In this document: positions 8,034 through 17,271 of the stretch, piece after piece
How the letters are laid out: each line of letters opens with the position of its first letter
Numbering within the stretch: position 1 is the first letter of the stretch
Source of the DNA: Christensenella timonensis
Lineage (GTDB): Bacteria; Bacillota; Clostridia; Christensenellales; Christensenellaceae
Assembly (NCBI RefSeq): GCF_900087015.1
Contig: NZ_FLKP01000002.1
Location: 434,001 to 498,000, forward strand
Direction of reading: 5' to 3'
Length of the DNA: 64,000 bases
Program-made: the position numbers and the translations under genes
Notes under the pieces: model-generated
The model's input: the letters and a program-made list of their open reading frames with translations, nothing else
What the model was told of the DNA's origin: nothing
The model's database searches: none

Positions 8034-9356
8034 ATGAGAGACACAAAAGAACTGGGCTTTGTGATTCCGCAGATTTTACTGCCGCGTGAAGACGTTAATA
8101 TGGAGAAGTGGTCTTGTGTGGCGTGCGACCAATTTACGTCGCAGCCGGAATATTGGGATAGAGTTGAAAAATTTGTGGGAAACGCACCCTCAACACTGCA
8201 TATGGTGCTGCCGGAAGTATATTTGGAAAGCGACAATGTTGCGCAGTGCATCGACGACCTGAAGGCAGAGATGCATGAATATTTAAATAAGGGCGTGATG
8301 GGCCTGCTGCCCGAGGGGATCGTCTTAACGGAGCGCCACCTTGGGAAAAAAGTACGGAAAGGGATACTGCTCGCAATGGACCTGGAGCAGTATGATTTTA
8401 AGATAGAGAACAAGCCGCTGATCCGTGCGACGGAGCAGACCGTGCTTTCGCGCATCCCCCCCCGCATGAAGATCAGGAGCGGCGCGCCATTAGAGCTGCC
8501 GCACATCATGCTTTTGATGGACGATCCGGAGGACAGCGTGATCGGGCCGCTGCATATCCAGCGCAGCAGCCTCAAAAAAATGTATGATTTTGACCTGATG
8601 ATGGACGGCGGAAAAATAGAAGGCTGGCTCGTCGACGAGCCTAAGCTGTTAAGCGGCGTGACAGAGGCGATCGCGGGACTTGAAAAGCACGATAACATGC
8701 TTTTCTGCGTGGGCGACGGGAACCATTCGCTTGCGACGGCAAAAGCGGTATGGGACGAAGCGAAAGAAGACCTCACACCGGAAGAACGTGAAAACCATCC
8801 GCTGCGCTTTGCGCTTTGCGAGATCATCAACCTGCGCGACCGCGCTGTGGAATTCATGCCCATACACCGGGTGCTGTTTGGCGTGAACGCGTCCGGCTGC
8901 GTGCAGTTTGTCGCGGAGCGCCTGCGCGAAAAAGGCAGGAAGGCCAAGCTTGTGTTCGGGCGCTGGCGCAAGGAGATCGAGGCGGACGGGACGTACCAGA
9001 TCCCGTTTTTATACCACGACGGTGCAGGCAGGATCGTGATCGAAGATCCGCAGCATCCGCTCGCGATCGGCGAGGTGCAGGAGATATTTGAGGAATATAT
9101 TGCGGCAAACCCGCAGGGCAGTATCGATTATATCCACGGGGACGAGGCGTTTTTGTCGCTGGCAAAGGAATATGATAATATCGGTTTTTATTTCGAGCCC
9201 ATGGAAAAAAGTGCGTTTTTCGATATGGTCGTTAGGTGCGGGGTGCTCCCCAAGAAGACCTTCTCACTGGGGGAAGCGGAAGAGAAGCGCTATTACCTGG
9301 AAGGCCGTTTGCTGACGGATCATTTTGAAGAAGAAGCGGAAAATATTGAGGAATAG
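8034..9356 (+). CDS. DUF1015 family protein
   Basis: The product has 440 residues and matches DUF1015 along its length. The family signature GDGNHSLATAKAVW lies near residue 225, preceded by the MDDP-E-D-S-V-I-G-P-L segment and followed by the E-F-M-P-I-H-R motif. The biochemical role is not known; in Clostridia it is often found near serine biosynthesis genes. Here it is 17 bases upstream of aspartokinase and probably in the same transcript, so a link to amino acid metabolism is possible but unproven. The ATG at 8034 follows GGAGGAG by 4 bases; the longer frame start at 7986 lacks a ribosome binding site and overlaps the promoter. Confidence 0.85.
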   Translation: MRDTKELGFVIPQILLPREDVNMEKWSCVACDQFTSQPEYWDRVEKFVGNAPSTLHMVLPEVYLESDNVAQCIDDLKAEMHEYLNKGVMGLLPEGIVLTERHLGKKVRKGILLAMDLEQYDFKIENKPLIRATEQTVLSRIPPRMKIRSGAPLELPHIMLLMDDPEDSVIGPLHIQRSSLKKMYDFDLMMDGGKIEGWLVDEPKLLSGVTEAIAGLEKHDNMLFCVGDGNHSLATAKAVWDEAKEDLTPEERENHPLRFALCEIINLRDRAVEFMPIHRVLFGVNASGCVQFVAERLREKGRKAKLVFGRWRKEIEADGTYQIPFLYHDGAGRIVIEDPQHPLAIGEVQEIFEEYIAANPQGSIDYIHGDEAFLSLAKEYDNIGFYFEPMEKSAFFDMVVRCGVLPKKTFSLGEAEEKRYYLEGRLLTDHFEEEAENIEE

Positions 9357-9373
9357 GTTGGAGAGGGTTGAAC

Positions 9374-10690
9374 ATGGCTGTTAAGGTTGCGAAATTCGGC
9401 GGAAGCTCGCTTGCGTCCGCGGAGCAGATTTTGAAGATGAAGCAAATTATCGATGCGGATGAGGCGAGGAAGTTTGTCGTACCGTCCGCGCCCGGCAAGC
9501 GGTTTCCTGACGATATCAAGGTGACAGACCTGCTGTATGCGCTGCACGACGCCGCGCTGCGTTTAGACGATACGAAGGAAATTTACCAGAAGATCGTCAA
9601 GCGTTATACGGATATCCGTGACGAGCTCGGGCTTAGTATACGGATCGAAGAATATTTGGAAAAGATGTACGAGGATATCCGCACAGGGGCGAGCGAAGAT
9701 TACGCAGCTTCCCGCGGGGAGTATATGAACGGCCTGCTCATAGCAGACCTGCTCGGCTACGATTTTATCGATGCGGCAGATGTGATCTTCTTTAACGAAA
9801 ACGGCACATACGACGCCAAAAAGACGCTTGCAATCCTGCCGGGCGCACTGAAACTGCACGAACGCGCGGTCATTCCCGGATTTTACGGCAGCCTGCCAAA
9901 CGGCAAGATCAAAACGTTCTCGCGCGGCGGGAGCGATATCACAGGCTCCATCGTATCGCGTGCAGCCAACGCCGACCTGTACGAAAACTGGACGGATGTT
10001 TCGGGCTTTTTGATGGCTGACCCGCGCATTGTGGACGGGCCCAAAAAGATCGACGTGATCACCTATCGCGAGCTGCGGGAGCTTGCCTATATGGGTGCGA
10101 CGGTGCTGCACGAAGACAGTATTTTCCCTGTGCTTGAAGCGGCGATCCCCATCAATGTCAAAAACACCAATGATCCGAAGAACAGCGGGACGATGATCAT
10201 TCCGGCGATCGAAGGGCGCGACGGCGCCAAAGAGGGCATCACAGGGATCGCGGGCAAAAAGAATTTTACGGTCATCACCATTGAAAAAGACGGGATGAAC
10301 GCGGAAATTGGTTTTGGACGCAAGCTGCTTGGCTGTCTGGAAAAATTCGGGCTTTCCTACGAGCATATGCCGTCTTCCATCGATACGATATCCATTGTCA
10401 TTGCGGACGTGCGCGTACGCGGCGTGATCGAACAGCTGATCGACGAGATCCACGCGCAGTGCCAGCCGGACAGCGTGGAGGTCTCTTCCAATATGGCCAT
10501 CATCGCGACGGTCGGCCGCGGCATGATCCGCCAGATCGGCGTATCGGCAAAGCTGTTTTCGGCGCTTGCGAAAAATCATGTGAATGTGCGCATGATCGAC
10601 CAGGGAAGCAGCGAGATCAACATCATCGTGGGCGTGGAAAACGACGATTTTGAAAAGGCGGTACAGGCGATCTACACCGCGTTGGTATAG
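9374..10690 (+). CDS. lysC: Aspartate kinase
   Basis: Phosphorylates aspartate, the first step to lysine, methionine and threonine. The product has 438 residues. The N-terminus VAKFGGSSLA is the kinase signature, FSRGGSDITGS lies near residue 183, and the catalytic domain ends near residue 290. Two ACT domains follow (I-T-G-I-A-G-K-K-N-F-T-V and MAIIATVG-R-G-M), so feedback control by lysine or threonine is expected. The length fits a single-function aspartokinase. The pathway end product dapL lies elsewhere in this window (21.7 kb). The start at 9374 has GGAGAGGG upstream. A structured repeat begins 14 bases after the stop. Confidence 0.92.
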   Translation: MAVKVAKFGGSSLASAEQILKMKQIIDADEARKFVVPSAPGKRFPDDIKVTDLLYALHDAALRLDDTKEIYQKIVKRYTDIRDELGLSIRIEEYLEKMYEDIRTGASEDYAASRGEYMNGLLIADLLGYDFIDAADVIFFNENGTYDAKKTLAILPGALKLHERAVIPGFYGSLPNGKIKTFSRGGSDITGSIVSRAANADLYENWTDVSGFLMADPRIVDGPKKIDVITYRELRELAYMGATVLHEDSIFPVLEAAIPINVKNTNDPKNSGTMIIPAIEGRDGAKEGITGIAGKKNFTVITIEKDGMNAEIGFGRKLLGCLEKFGLSYEHMPSSIDTISIVIADVRVRGVIEQLIDEIHAQCQPDSVEVSSNMAIIATVGRGMIRQIGVSAKLFSALAKNHVNVRMIDQGSSEINIIVGVENDDFEKAVQAIYTALV

Positions 10691-10704
10691 GAGGCAAATG
10701 ATCC

Positions 10705-10800
10705 GGCAGAGCTGTGCCGACGTTTGTAAGAGTGAGTTTTTGCGGAGCAAAACCCGAACGGTTTGCAAACGGCCGCAGCGATTGGCGGTAAACCCGGCGG
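10705..10800 (+). repeat. Structured intergenic repeat, copy A
   Basis: About 95 bases shared with 46012-46108. The most conserved part is 10731-10765, with only one base difference. An outer stem pairs 10721-10730 with 10762-10771, and an inner hairpin pairs 10736-10743 with 10747-10753 around a 3-base loop. Between the copies the outer stem shows a T-A to C-G double change and a G-T pair becoming C-G. The wobble pairs are only allowed in RNA read from the plus strand, the direction of the flanking genes. The family is not known to me. Confidence 0.75.
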
Positions 10801-10827
10801 ATTAGGGCCGGGCAACGGGAAGAAAAG

Positions 10828-11805
10828 ATGATTTTTGACGCATTGCAGGCTGTATTGATGGTTGTGGTCATCATTGCGGTCGGGTATTTCGTTTCGTATA
10901 AGGGATGGGCAAATAAAAGCGTTACCGGCTTCACCAGCAAGCTGATCGTCAATATCACGCTGCCGGCTACGGCGGTTATGGCTTTTTTCAATAGTTTTAC
11001 CGTGGATACGCTCGCGGCATCATGGGTATATATCGCCGCATCCTTTGCAGCGATCGGCGCGCTCTATGCCCTAAGTAAGCTGGTTGCCAAAATTGCAAAA
11101 ATCAAAAAAACACAGCGCGGCGTTTTTACCGCGTTGTTTTCTTTTTCCAATTCCGTTTACATCGGCCTGCCCGTCGCGACTGCGATCTTCGGCCAAAATG
11201 CGCTGGTGTTCGCGCTGTTTTACTACATGGCCAATACCACGTTTATGAACAGTGTGGGCTTTGTGGAAATCGCACGGGACGGGATGCAAATTGCCTGCAT
11301 AGAGGATGGGACAGGCTCTTTGCCAAAGAAATGTTTCACCGGAAAGCAGATCGTAAAAAAAGTATTCCAACCGCCCATGATCGCGGTGATTGTCGGTTTT
11401 TTGCTGGTGCTGCTGCGGATAGAGCTGCCCGATTTCCTGTCGTCGGCGCTTACCTATATCGGCGATATCACCTCGCCGCTCGCACTGCTTTTTGTGGGAA
11501 TGATCCTGCACCGCGCCGGTATTTCCTGCCTGAAAAAGATAGACAGGGGTATCTCGCTTTCCCTTCTGGGGCGCTTTGTGGCGGCGCCGCTCATCATGCT
11601 GGCTGTGGCAGCGCTGTTCGGCCTGCCCAAGCTGCCGACTGAGGTACTGGTCGTCCAGATGAGCTTGCCGGCCATGGTCGCGACGGCGATCTTTGCGGAG
11701 ATTTCGCATGCGGATACGGAGTTTGCAACAAAAGGGGTGGCGGTTACCACGCTGCTTTCCTTTGCGGCGATCCCGGCCTATATATTATTGTTTGCATATT
11801 TATAA
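10828..11805 (+). CDS. AEC family transporter (auxin efflux carrier type)
   Basis: The product has 325 residues and about ten membrane helices arranged as two five-helix halves. The N-terminal half contains the pattern S-N-S-V-Y-I-G-L-P-V and the C-terminal half a matching L-P-A-M-V-A-T-A segment, both typical of AEC permeases. Bacterial members export or import organic acids and some amino acids; the substrate here is not evident. It follows aspartokinase with only the structured repeat between, so transcription from upstream through the repeat is plausible. Confidence 0.88.
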   Translation: MIFDALQAVLMVVVIIAVGYFVSYKGWANKSVTGFTSKLIVNITLPATAVMAFFNSFTVDTLAASWVYIAASFAAIGALYALSKLVAKIAKIKKTQRGVFTALFSFSNSVYIGLPVATAIFGQNALVFALFYYMANTTFMNSVGFVEIARDGMQIACIEDGTGSLPKKCFTGKQIVKKVFQPPMIAVIVGFLLVLLRIELPDFLSSALTYIGDITSPLALLFVGMILHRAGISCLKKIDRGISLSLLGRFVAAPLIMLAVAALFGLPKLPTEVLVVQMSLPAMVATAIFAEISHADTEFATKGVAVTTLLSFAAIPAYILLFAYL

Positions 11806-11880
11806 AGGCAAGGCAGTTATGGTATAATAAATACATTATGGAAGGTCGTTACAAACCGATCGGGACGAGGGAGCGGAAGT

Positions 11881-14800
11881 ATGAGCGTAAAAAGATTGTT
11901 CGTGGAAAAGAAAAAGGGCTTTGACGTGCAGGCGCAGTCGCGCGCCGCGGATTTTAAGCAAAATTTGGGCGTGCCGGTCACGCAGGTGCGGATACTAAAC
12001 CGCTATGACGTGGAAGGCATAGACGATGAAGATTTCGAGGCCGCGGTTACAAACGTGTTCAGCGAACCTGCCGTGGATACTGTCAAATATGAGGATATGC
12101 CCGACAAAAAGGGTTATTCGGTATTTGCGGTGGAATACCTGCCCGGGCAATATGACCAGCGCGCGGACAGCGCAGCGCAGTGTGTGCAGCTTTTGACGCG
12201 TAAGGAGCGGCCGAACGTTCGTTTCGCGAAAATTTATTTTATCAAAGGTGCGGATAAAGACCAGCTTAAGGCGATCAAGGATTACGTTATCAACCCGGTG
12301 GATTCGTGCGAGGCCACGCTCGACAAATACGATACGCTCGAAATGAACCTGGAGATACCCACGGAAGTGGCGGTGATGGACGGGTTCATCAAAATGAACA
12401 AAAAACAGATCGAAGACTTTACTGTGCAAAACGGATTTGCCATGACGACGGAGGACATGCTGTGCGCACAGGATTATTTCAAGAGTGAAAAACGCGATCC
12501 CACGATCACGGAGCTCAAGGTGCTCGACACCTATTGGTCGGATCATTGCCGCCATACGACGTTTTCCACCGCCCTTGACAAGGTGGAATTTGCAAACGAC
12601 CCCATTTCCAAGGAAGCGGAGCACGTCTACGAAGATTACCTTGACGCGCGCAGGAAGATGTGCAGGGACAAGGACGTTTGCCTGATGGATCTTGCGACAG
12701 CGTATGTACGCGAGGCAAAGCGGGCCGGCATGCTGAAAAATTTTGACGATTCGGAGGAGATCAACGCCTGTTCCATCAAGCAGAAGATCGAAACGGACAA
12801 GGGAGACAAAGATTACCTGATCATGTTCAAAAACGAAACGCACAACCACCCGACGGAGATCGAGCCGTTCGGCGGTGCGGCGACGTGTTTGGGCGGCGCG
12901 ATCCGCGACCCGCTTTCGGGGCGGTCGTACGTATACCAGGCGATGCGCGTTACAGGCAGCGCAGATCCGCGCGAGAGCCTGAAGGACACGATGGAATTCA
13001 AGCTGCCGCAGCGCAAGATCACCAGGGAAGCGGCGCATGGGTATTCCTCCTACGGCAACCAGATCGGCCTTGCGACCGGCCTTGTGGAGGAGGTCTACCA
13101 CGAGGGTTATAAGGCAAAGCGTTTGGAGATCGGCGGCGTGATCGCCGCCGCCCCGGCAGAGCAGGTGATCCGCGAATGTCCGGTGGAAGGAGACCTGATC
13201 GTACTAATCGGCGGGCGTACGGGGCGCGACGGCTGTGGAGGCGCAACGGGTTCTTCCAAGGCGCACGATGAAAAATCCATTGAGAAATGCGGCGCAGAGG
13301 TGCAAAAGGGCAACCCGCTCACCGAGCGTAAGCTGCAAAGATTGTTCCGCAACCAGAAATTCTCAAAAATGGTCAAGCGCTGCAACGATTTCGGTGCGGG
13401 CGGCGTGTGTGTGGCGATCGGCGAGCTGGCTGAAGGATTGGACATCGACCTTGACGCGGTGCCCAAAAAATACGAAGGCCTCGACGGGACGGAGCTTGCG
13501 ATCTCCGAGTCGCAGGAGCGTATGGCCATCGTGATCCGTCCGCAGGATCTTGACTGCGTCCTTGCGCTGGCAGCACAGGAGAACCTGGAAGCCACGCTGG
13601 TTGCACGCGTGACGGATACGGGCCGCATGCGCCTTTTCTGGAACGATAAAAACATTGTGGATATTTCCCGCGAATTTTTGGATACGAACGGCGCGACGCA
13701 GCATGCACACGCCAAGGTCAGGCAGTTCGACACGAAGGACATGTTTGGGGAGAAAACGGAAAAAACGGTGAAGGAGACCCTGCTTTCCCTGCTTTCCGAT
13801 TTGAATATCTGCTCGCAGAAGGGCCTCAGCGAGATGTTCGACTCCACGATCGGCGCGGGCAGCGTGACCATGCCGCTGGGCGGCGTGAGGCAGCTGTCGC
13901 CCGTGCAGGCGATGTGCGCCAAAATTCCGTGCGACGGCGCGGACAGCAAAACGGCGACGCTCATGAGTTATGGGCTGGATCCGTACCTGATGGAAAAAAG
14001 CCCCTTTGCGGGCTCGGTCTACGCGATCCTTTTGAGTGTGGCCAAGCTGGTTGCGGCCGGCGGCGACAGGAAGGAAGCATGGCTCACGCTGCAGGAATAC
14101 TTTGAGCGGTTGGGAGACGATCCGCAGCGCTGGGGCAAGCCCCTGGGCGCGCTGCTGGGCGCGTACCTCGCGCAGCGCGAGCTTAATATCGCGGCCATCG
14201 GCGGCAAGGATTCCATGAGCGGGAGCTTCAAGGACATCGACGTACCGCCCACGCTGTGCTCGTTCTGCGTGGCCCCGGTCGCGGCAAAGGATGTGATTAC
14301 GCCTGAATTCAAACAGGCGGGCAACAAGCTTTACCTGATGGACATCAAACGCGATAAAAACGGCTTGCCGGACTTTGAGGACGTCAAGCGCAAATATGAG
14401 AAGCTCCACAAGATGATCCAGGACAAGGTGGTCGTTTCGGCGTACGCGGTGACGCGCGGCGGCGTGCTCGCGGGGGCGGCGAAATGCGCGTTCGGCAACA
14501 ACCTCGGCGTCAAGCTGTTCTCGCAGCATCTGGACAAGGTAACGGCCAAGCGTTACGGAGCGATCCTCGTGGAATCCCCGTGCATCCACGACGCGGATTT
14601 TGAAATCAAGGGTGAGATCCGGGAAGAGCCGTTCATCGAGCTGATGGACGAAAGCATCCCGCTGAGCGAGGCGCTGCAAGCTTATACGCAGCCCCTTGAA
14701 TCGGTATTTGCAACAAAAACGCAGGACGGCGGCAAAATAGAAACGCCGCTTTATACGAAAAAGGATATTATCGTCAGCCGCTATAAAACCGCGATCCCGC

Positions 14801-15591
14801 GTGTGGTCATCCCGGTGTTCCCGGGAACGAACTGCGAATATGACACGGAAAAAGCCTTTGAGGCGGCAGGCGCAATCCCGCGCGTGGTCATTATGCGGAA
14901 CCTAAGCGTACAGGATGTAGACGAGAGCATCCGCGAGCTGGAAGCGGAGATCGCCCATGCGCAGATGATCATGCTTCCCGGCGGATTTTCAGGCGGCGAC
15001 GAGCCGGATGGGAGCGGGAAGTTCATCGCGACGATGTTCAGGAACCCGCGCATCAAGGATGCGACGCACGAGCTGCTGAAAAACCGCGACGGCCTGATCC
15101 TCGGTATCTGCAACGGCTTCCAGGCGCTCATCAAGCTTGGCCTCGCGCCCTATGGGGAGATCAGGGATATGGAGGAAGATTCGCCCACGCTTACCTATAA
15201 CAATATCGGCAGGCATGTTTCTTGTATGGTACGCACGCGCATCACCAGCGCCAATTCCCCCTGGCTTTCGCTTTGCGAGCCGGGCGAAGTGCATACGGTG
15301 GCCGTGTCCCACGGCGAAGGGCGTTTTGTGGCAACGGAAAAAGAGATCAAATCGCTTTTGAAGAACGGACAGGTCGCGACGCAGTATGTGGATTTTGAGG
15401 GCGTACCTTCAATGGACATCGAATATAATCCCAATGGTTCGATGTACGCGATCGAGGGCATTATGAGCCCGGACGGCCGCGTGCTGGGAAAAATGGGACA
15501 CACGGAACGTGCCGGAAAATACATCGCGAAAAATGTGCCCGGCGAATATGACCAGAAAATATTTGAAAGCGGCGTAAAATATTTCAGATAG
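11881..15591 (+). CDS. purL: Phosphoribosylformylglycinamidine synthase, single chain
   Basis: Fourth step of purine synthesis: FGAR plus glutamine plus ATP gives FGAM. The product has 1236 residues with synthetase and glutaminase fused. The order is an N-terminal PurS-like part, a linker, two AIRS-like halves (N-E-T-H-N-H-P-T-E-I-E-P-F near residue 318; IGGKDSMSG near 776) and a class I glutaminase. The glutaminase has its nucleophile in GICNGFQ near residue 1076 and the His/Glu pair in GHTERAG near the end; SHGEGRF is also conserved. An extended -10 box (TGG-TATAAT, 11820-11828) lies upstream. No other pur gene is adjacent and no purine riboswitch is visible. Confidence 0.93.
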   Translation: MSVKRLFVEKKKGFDVQAQSRAADFKQNLGVPVTQVRILNRYDVEGIDDEDFEAAVTNVFSEPAVDTVKYEDMPDKKGYSVFAVEYLPGQYDQRADSAAQCVQLLTRKERPNVRFAKIYFIKGADKDQLKAIKDYVINPVDSCEATLDKYDTLEMNLEIPTEVAVMDGFIKMNKKQIEDFTVQNGFAMTTEDMLCAQDYFKSEKRDPTITELKVLDTYWSDHCRHTTFSTALDKVEFANDPISKEAEHVYEDYLDARRKMCRDKDVCLMDLATAYVREAKRAGMLKNFDDSEEINACSIKQKIETDKGDKDYLIMFKNETHNHPTEIEPFGGAATCLGGAIRDPLSGRSYVYQAMRVTGSADPRESLKDTMEFKLPQRKITREAAHGYSSYGNQIGLATGLVEEVYHEGYKAKRLEIGGVIAAAPAEQVIRECPVEGDLIVLIGGRTGRDGCGGATGSSKAHDEKSIEKCGAEVQKGNPLTERKLQRLFRNQKFSKMVKRCNDFGAGGVCVAIGELAEGLDIDLDAVPKKYEGLDGTELAISESQERMAIVIRPQDLDCVLALAAQENLEATLVARVTDTGRMRLFWNDKNIVDISREFLDTNGATQHAHAKVRQFDTKDMFGEKTEKTVKETLLSLLSDLNICSQKGLSEMFDSTIGAGSVTMPLGGVRQLSPVQAMCAKIPCDGADSKTATLMSYGLDPYLMEKSPFAGSVYAILLSVAKLVAAGGDRKEAWLTLQEYFERLGDDPQRWGKPLGALLGAYLAQRELNIAAIGGKDSMSGSFKDIDVPPTLCSFCVAPVAAKDVITPEFKQAGNKLYLMDIKRDKNGLPDFEDVKRKYEKLHKMIQDKVVVSAYAVTRGGVLAGAAKCAFGNNLGVKLFSQHLDKVTAKRYGAILVESPCIHDADFEIKGEIREEPFIELMDESIPLSEALQAYTQPLESVFATKTQDGGKIETPLYTKKDIIVSRYKTAIPRVVIPVFPGTNCEYDTEKAFEAAGAIPRVVIMRNLSVQDVDESIRELEAEIAHAQMIMLPGGFSGGDEPDGSGKFIATMFRNPRIKDATHELLKNRDGLILGICNGFQALIKLGLAPYGEIRDMEEDSPTLTYNNIGRHVSCMVRTRITSANSPWLSLCEPGEVHTVAVSHGEGRFVATEKEIKSLLKNGQVATQYVDFEGVPSMDIEYNPNGSMYAIEGIMSPDGRVLGKMGHTERAGKYIAKNVPGEYDQKIFESGVKYFR

Positions 15592-15614
15592 CAGCGGAAT
15601 AAAAACAAAACTTA

Positions 15615-15650
15615 AAAAGCCGGACTCTTTGGGAAGGGTATCCGGCTTCT
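15615..15650. terminator. Terminator between purL and the methyltransferase gene
   Basis: A long hairpin: AAGCCGG (15617-15623) pairs with CCGGCTT (15642-15648), and inside it ACTCTT pairs with AAGGGT. An A run on the left gives a T run on the minus strand, so it ends the minus-strand gene and probably purL as well. Confidence 0.75.
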
Positions 15651-16477
15651 TAAGTCTTAGCAGTATATTTTTGTGCAATCAGCGTATCCATACAATGCTG
15701 GTGTGGTACGCCGCTGCTTTCGCAGTCGTAAATCGTTTCTTTGCATTGGCAAAACCGCCAGTCTGCATATCCGGAAAACAGTTCTCCTGATTTCCAGAGG
15801 TATTCCGTTTCTTCCATGTCCGGCGCTAGTGCGATAAACGGTTTTTTTATAAAGACGTTGATCGCGTGGACGCCGCCCTGCGCGGTGTGCTCCTGATAGT
15901 TGCGGAGCAGCTCCCTGCGGATATCCGGCGCGATATAATTGAACACGCCGTTTGTGGAATAAATAACGTCGTAATCCTGTTCCAACCGAAAATCCTTGAG
16001 ATCGGCCACGAAAAAGTCGACATAAATCTGGTGCATATCGGCCAACCGGTTGGCCTTTTCGATCCCCGCCGCAGCGATATCGAAGCCCGACACATGGTAA
16101 CCGTTTTTGGCAAAAAATACTGCGTCGCGCCCTTCGCCGCAGCCCACATCCAAAAGGCGCAGCGGCTTTATGGGAGGGCACAGCTTCAGGATGTCATAGC
16201 ACATCGGATCCGGCTCAATCCCCCAGTAATACTCGTCCGACTGGTAGTATTCCTCATACATCGTGAACTGCTTCTTGTGGTAACCGAGCAGAAAATCGAT
16301 GTTGGTATCAAGCGCGTCTGCAAGGGCGGGCAGCAAAGTAAGATCCGGCCGGGCCTGTGCATTTTCCCATTTGGAAATGGATTGGAACGAAATATTCAAC
16401 TTTCTGGCGAGCGCTTCCTGCGTGAGCCCCTTTCGTTTTCGGAGCCGCGCAATATTGGCCGCTATGCTGGATTCCAT
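15650..16477 (-). CDS. XRE HTH domain fused to SAM-dependent methyltransferase
   Basis: The product has 275 residues. Residues 1-65 are a clear XRE helix-turn-helix (LRKRKGLTQEALARKL, then S-I-S-K-W-E-N). Residues about 85-275 form a class I methyltransferase of the TehB-like type, with the SAM motif LLDVGCGEGRDAVFF and a following acidic residue in SGFDIAA. The usual role of this pairing is unknown; it could be a regulator that senses SAM or methylates a small molecule. The promoter is TTGTAT-17-TATAAC on the minus strand (16503-16531, extended -10), and a palindrome lies 30 bases upstream of it. No partner gene is evident. Confidence 0.85.
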   Translation of the reverse strand: MESSIAANIARLRKRKGLTQEALARKLNISFQSISKWENAQARPDLTLLPALADALDTNIDFLLGYHKKQFTMYEEYYQSDEYYWGIEPDPMCYDILKLCPPIKPLRLLDVGCGEGRDAVFFAKNGYHVSGFDIAAAGIEKANRLADMHQIYVDFFVADLKDFRLEQDYDVIYSTNGVFNYIAPDIRRELLRNYQEHTAQGGVHAINVFIKKPFIALAPDMEETEYLWKSGELFSGYADWRFCQCKETIYDCESSGVPHQHCMDTLIAQKYTAKT

Positions 16478-16561
16478 TGTTACTCCTTTACCTTACACTC
16501 TTGTTATACCATGGCTCACCGCCGGATACAATAACCGGATCAGTGAATAAAGATAAAAAAC

Positions 16562-16576
16562 TCAACCGTTGGTTGA
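16562..16576. promoter_or_regulatory. Palindrome upstream of the XRE-methyltransferase gene
   Basis: TCAACC-gtt-GGTTGA, a perfect 6+6 palindrome about 30 bases upstream of the -35 box. It may be an operator; the binding protein is unknown. Confidence 0.4.
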
Positions 16577-16589
16577 ATACAACATGATA

Positions 16590-16629
16590 AAAAAACCGGA
16601 AAGGCTGTCAAAAGCCCTGCCGGTTTTTT
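16590..16629 (-). terminator. Terminator of the first DUF308 gene
   Basis: AAAAAACCGG (16590-16599) pairs with CCGGTTTTTT (16620-16629) around an inner GGCT/AGCC stem. It lies directly after the stop of the minus-strand DUF308 gene. Confidence 0.8.
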
Positions 16630-16638
16630 GTGGCAGGC

Positions 16639-17178
16639 TTAAATATTTTTGCGTGCCGTTGCTACGACGATCCATTCCACGATGCTGATAATCCCGTAGA
16701 TGAGCAGGCATACGCCGAGCAGGATGCCCACGACGTTTGTCGTCGCAATCCCGATCAGGATGATGATGCCGAGCACGAGCGCCGCGATCCCCGTGATGGT
16801 CGGAACGCGCCAGGAAGGCGAGCCCGCATGCTTTAAGGCCGAAGCGTCCGAAAGGCTCATAATCCCGGTTACGATCGCCCAGATGCCGATGATGACCGGC
16901 AGGAGCACGTTTGCAACGCCGTCGCGGAAGACGAGGAGCAAAATGCCGACGACCAGGACGACAATCGGTACGACAAAACTTGAGTCATCCCCTTTGCTAC
17001 GCTTACTGATATTCATAAAAATTGCGATTACACTGTATGCAAGCATAACAACCCCGATCAGGATGACGATACCCACCATCGCCGCCTGCGGGGCAGCCAG
17101 CAGGATAATACCGATGACAAGGAGCACGATACTCAGGACGAGCCGTATGGTCTCTTTGGATTTCCATGTATCTGACAT
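16639..17178 (-). CDS. DUF308 (HdeD-like) membrane protein
   Basis: The product has 179 residues with about six short hydrophobic helices and a soluble polar loop (S-K-R-S-K-G-D-D) between the second and third. The repeated pattern VLVVGILLLVFRDGVANVLLPV matches DUF308/HdeD-like proteins, some of which help acid resistance in enterobacteria; no such role is shown here. A paralogue of 190 residues is encoded at 34130-34702, with the same FMNI-S/V-K loop and FR-G-VANV-LPL motif. It has its own terminator and is separated from the MFS gene upstream by about 90 AT-rich bases. Confidence 0.82.
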   Translation of the reverse strand: MSDTWKSKETIRLVLSIVLLVIGIILLAAPQAAMVGIVILIGVVMLAYSVIAIFMNISKRSKGDDSSFVVPIVVLVVGILLLVFRDGVANVLLPVIIGIWAIVTGIMSLSDASALKHAGSPSWRVPTITGIAALVLGIIILIGIATTNVVGILLGVCLLIYGIISIVEWIVVATARKNI

Positions 17179-17271
17179 AACCGTTCCCTCCGTTTAAATC
17201 CTCATTTTAGAGATTTATTAAAATAATAATACCCCTATTAACAGGAATAAAACAAGGGAAAATTAAAATTT

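Noticed and set aside
11806-11880. Purine riboswitch before purL
   Set aside because: The gap is only 75 bases and has no aptamer-like fold.
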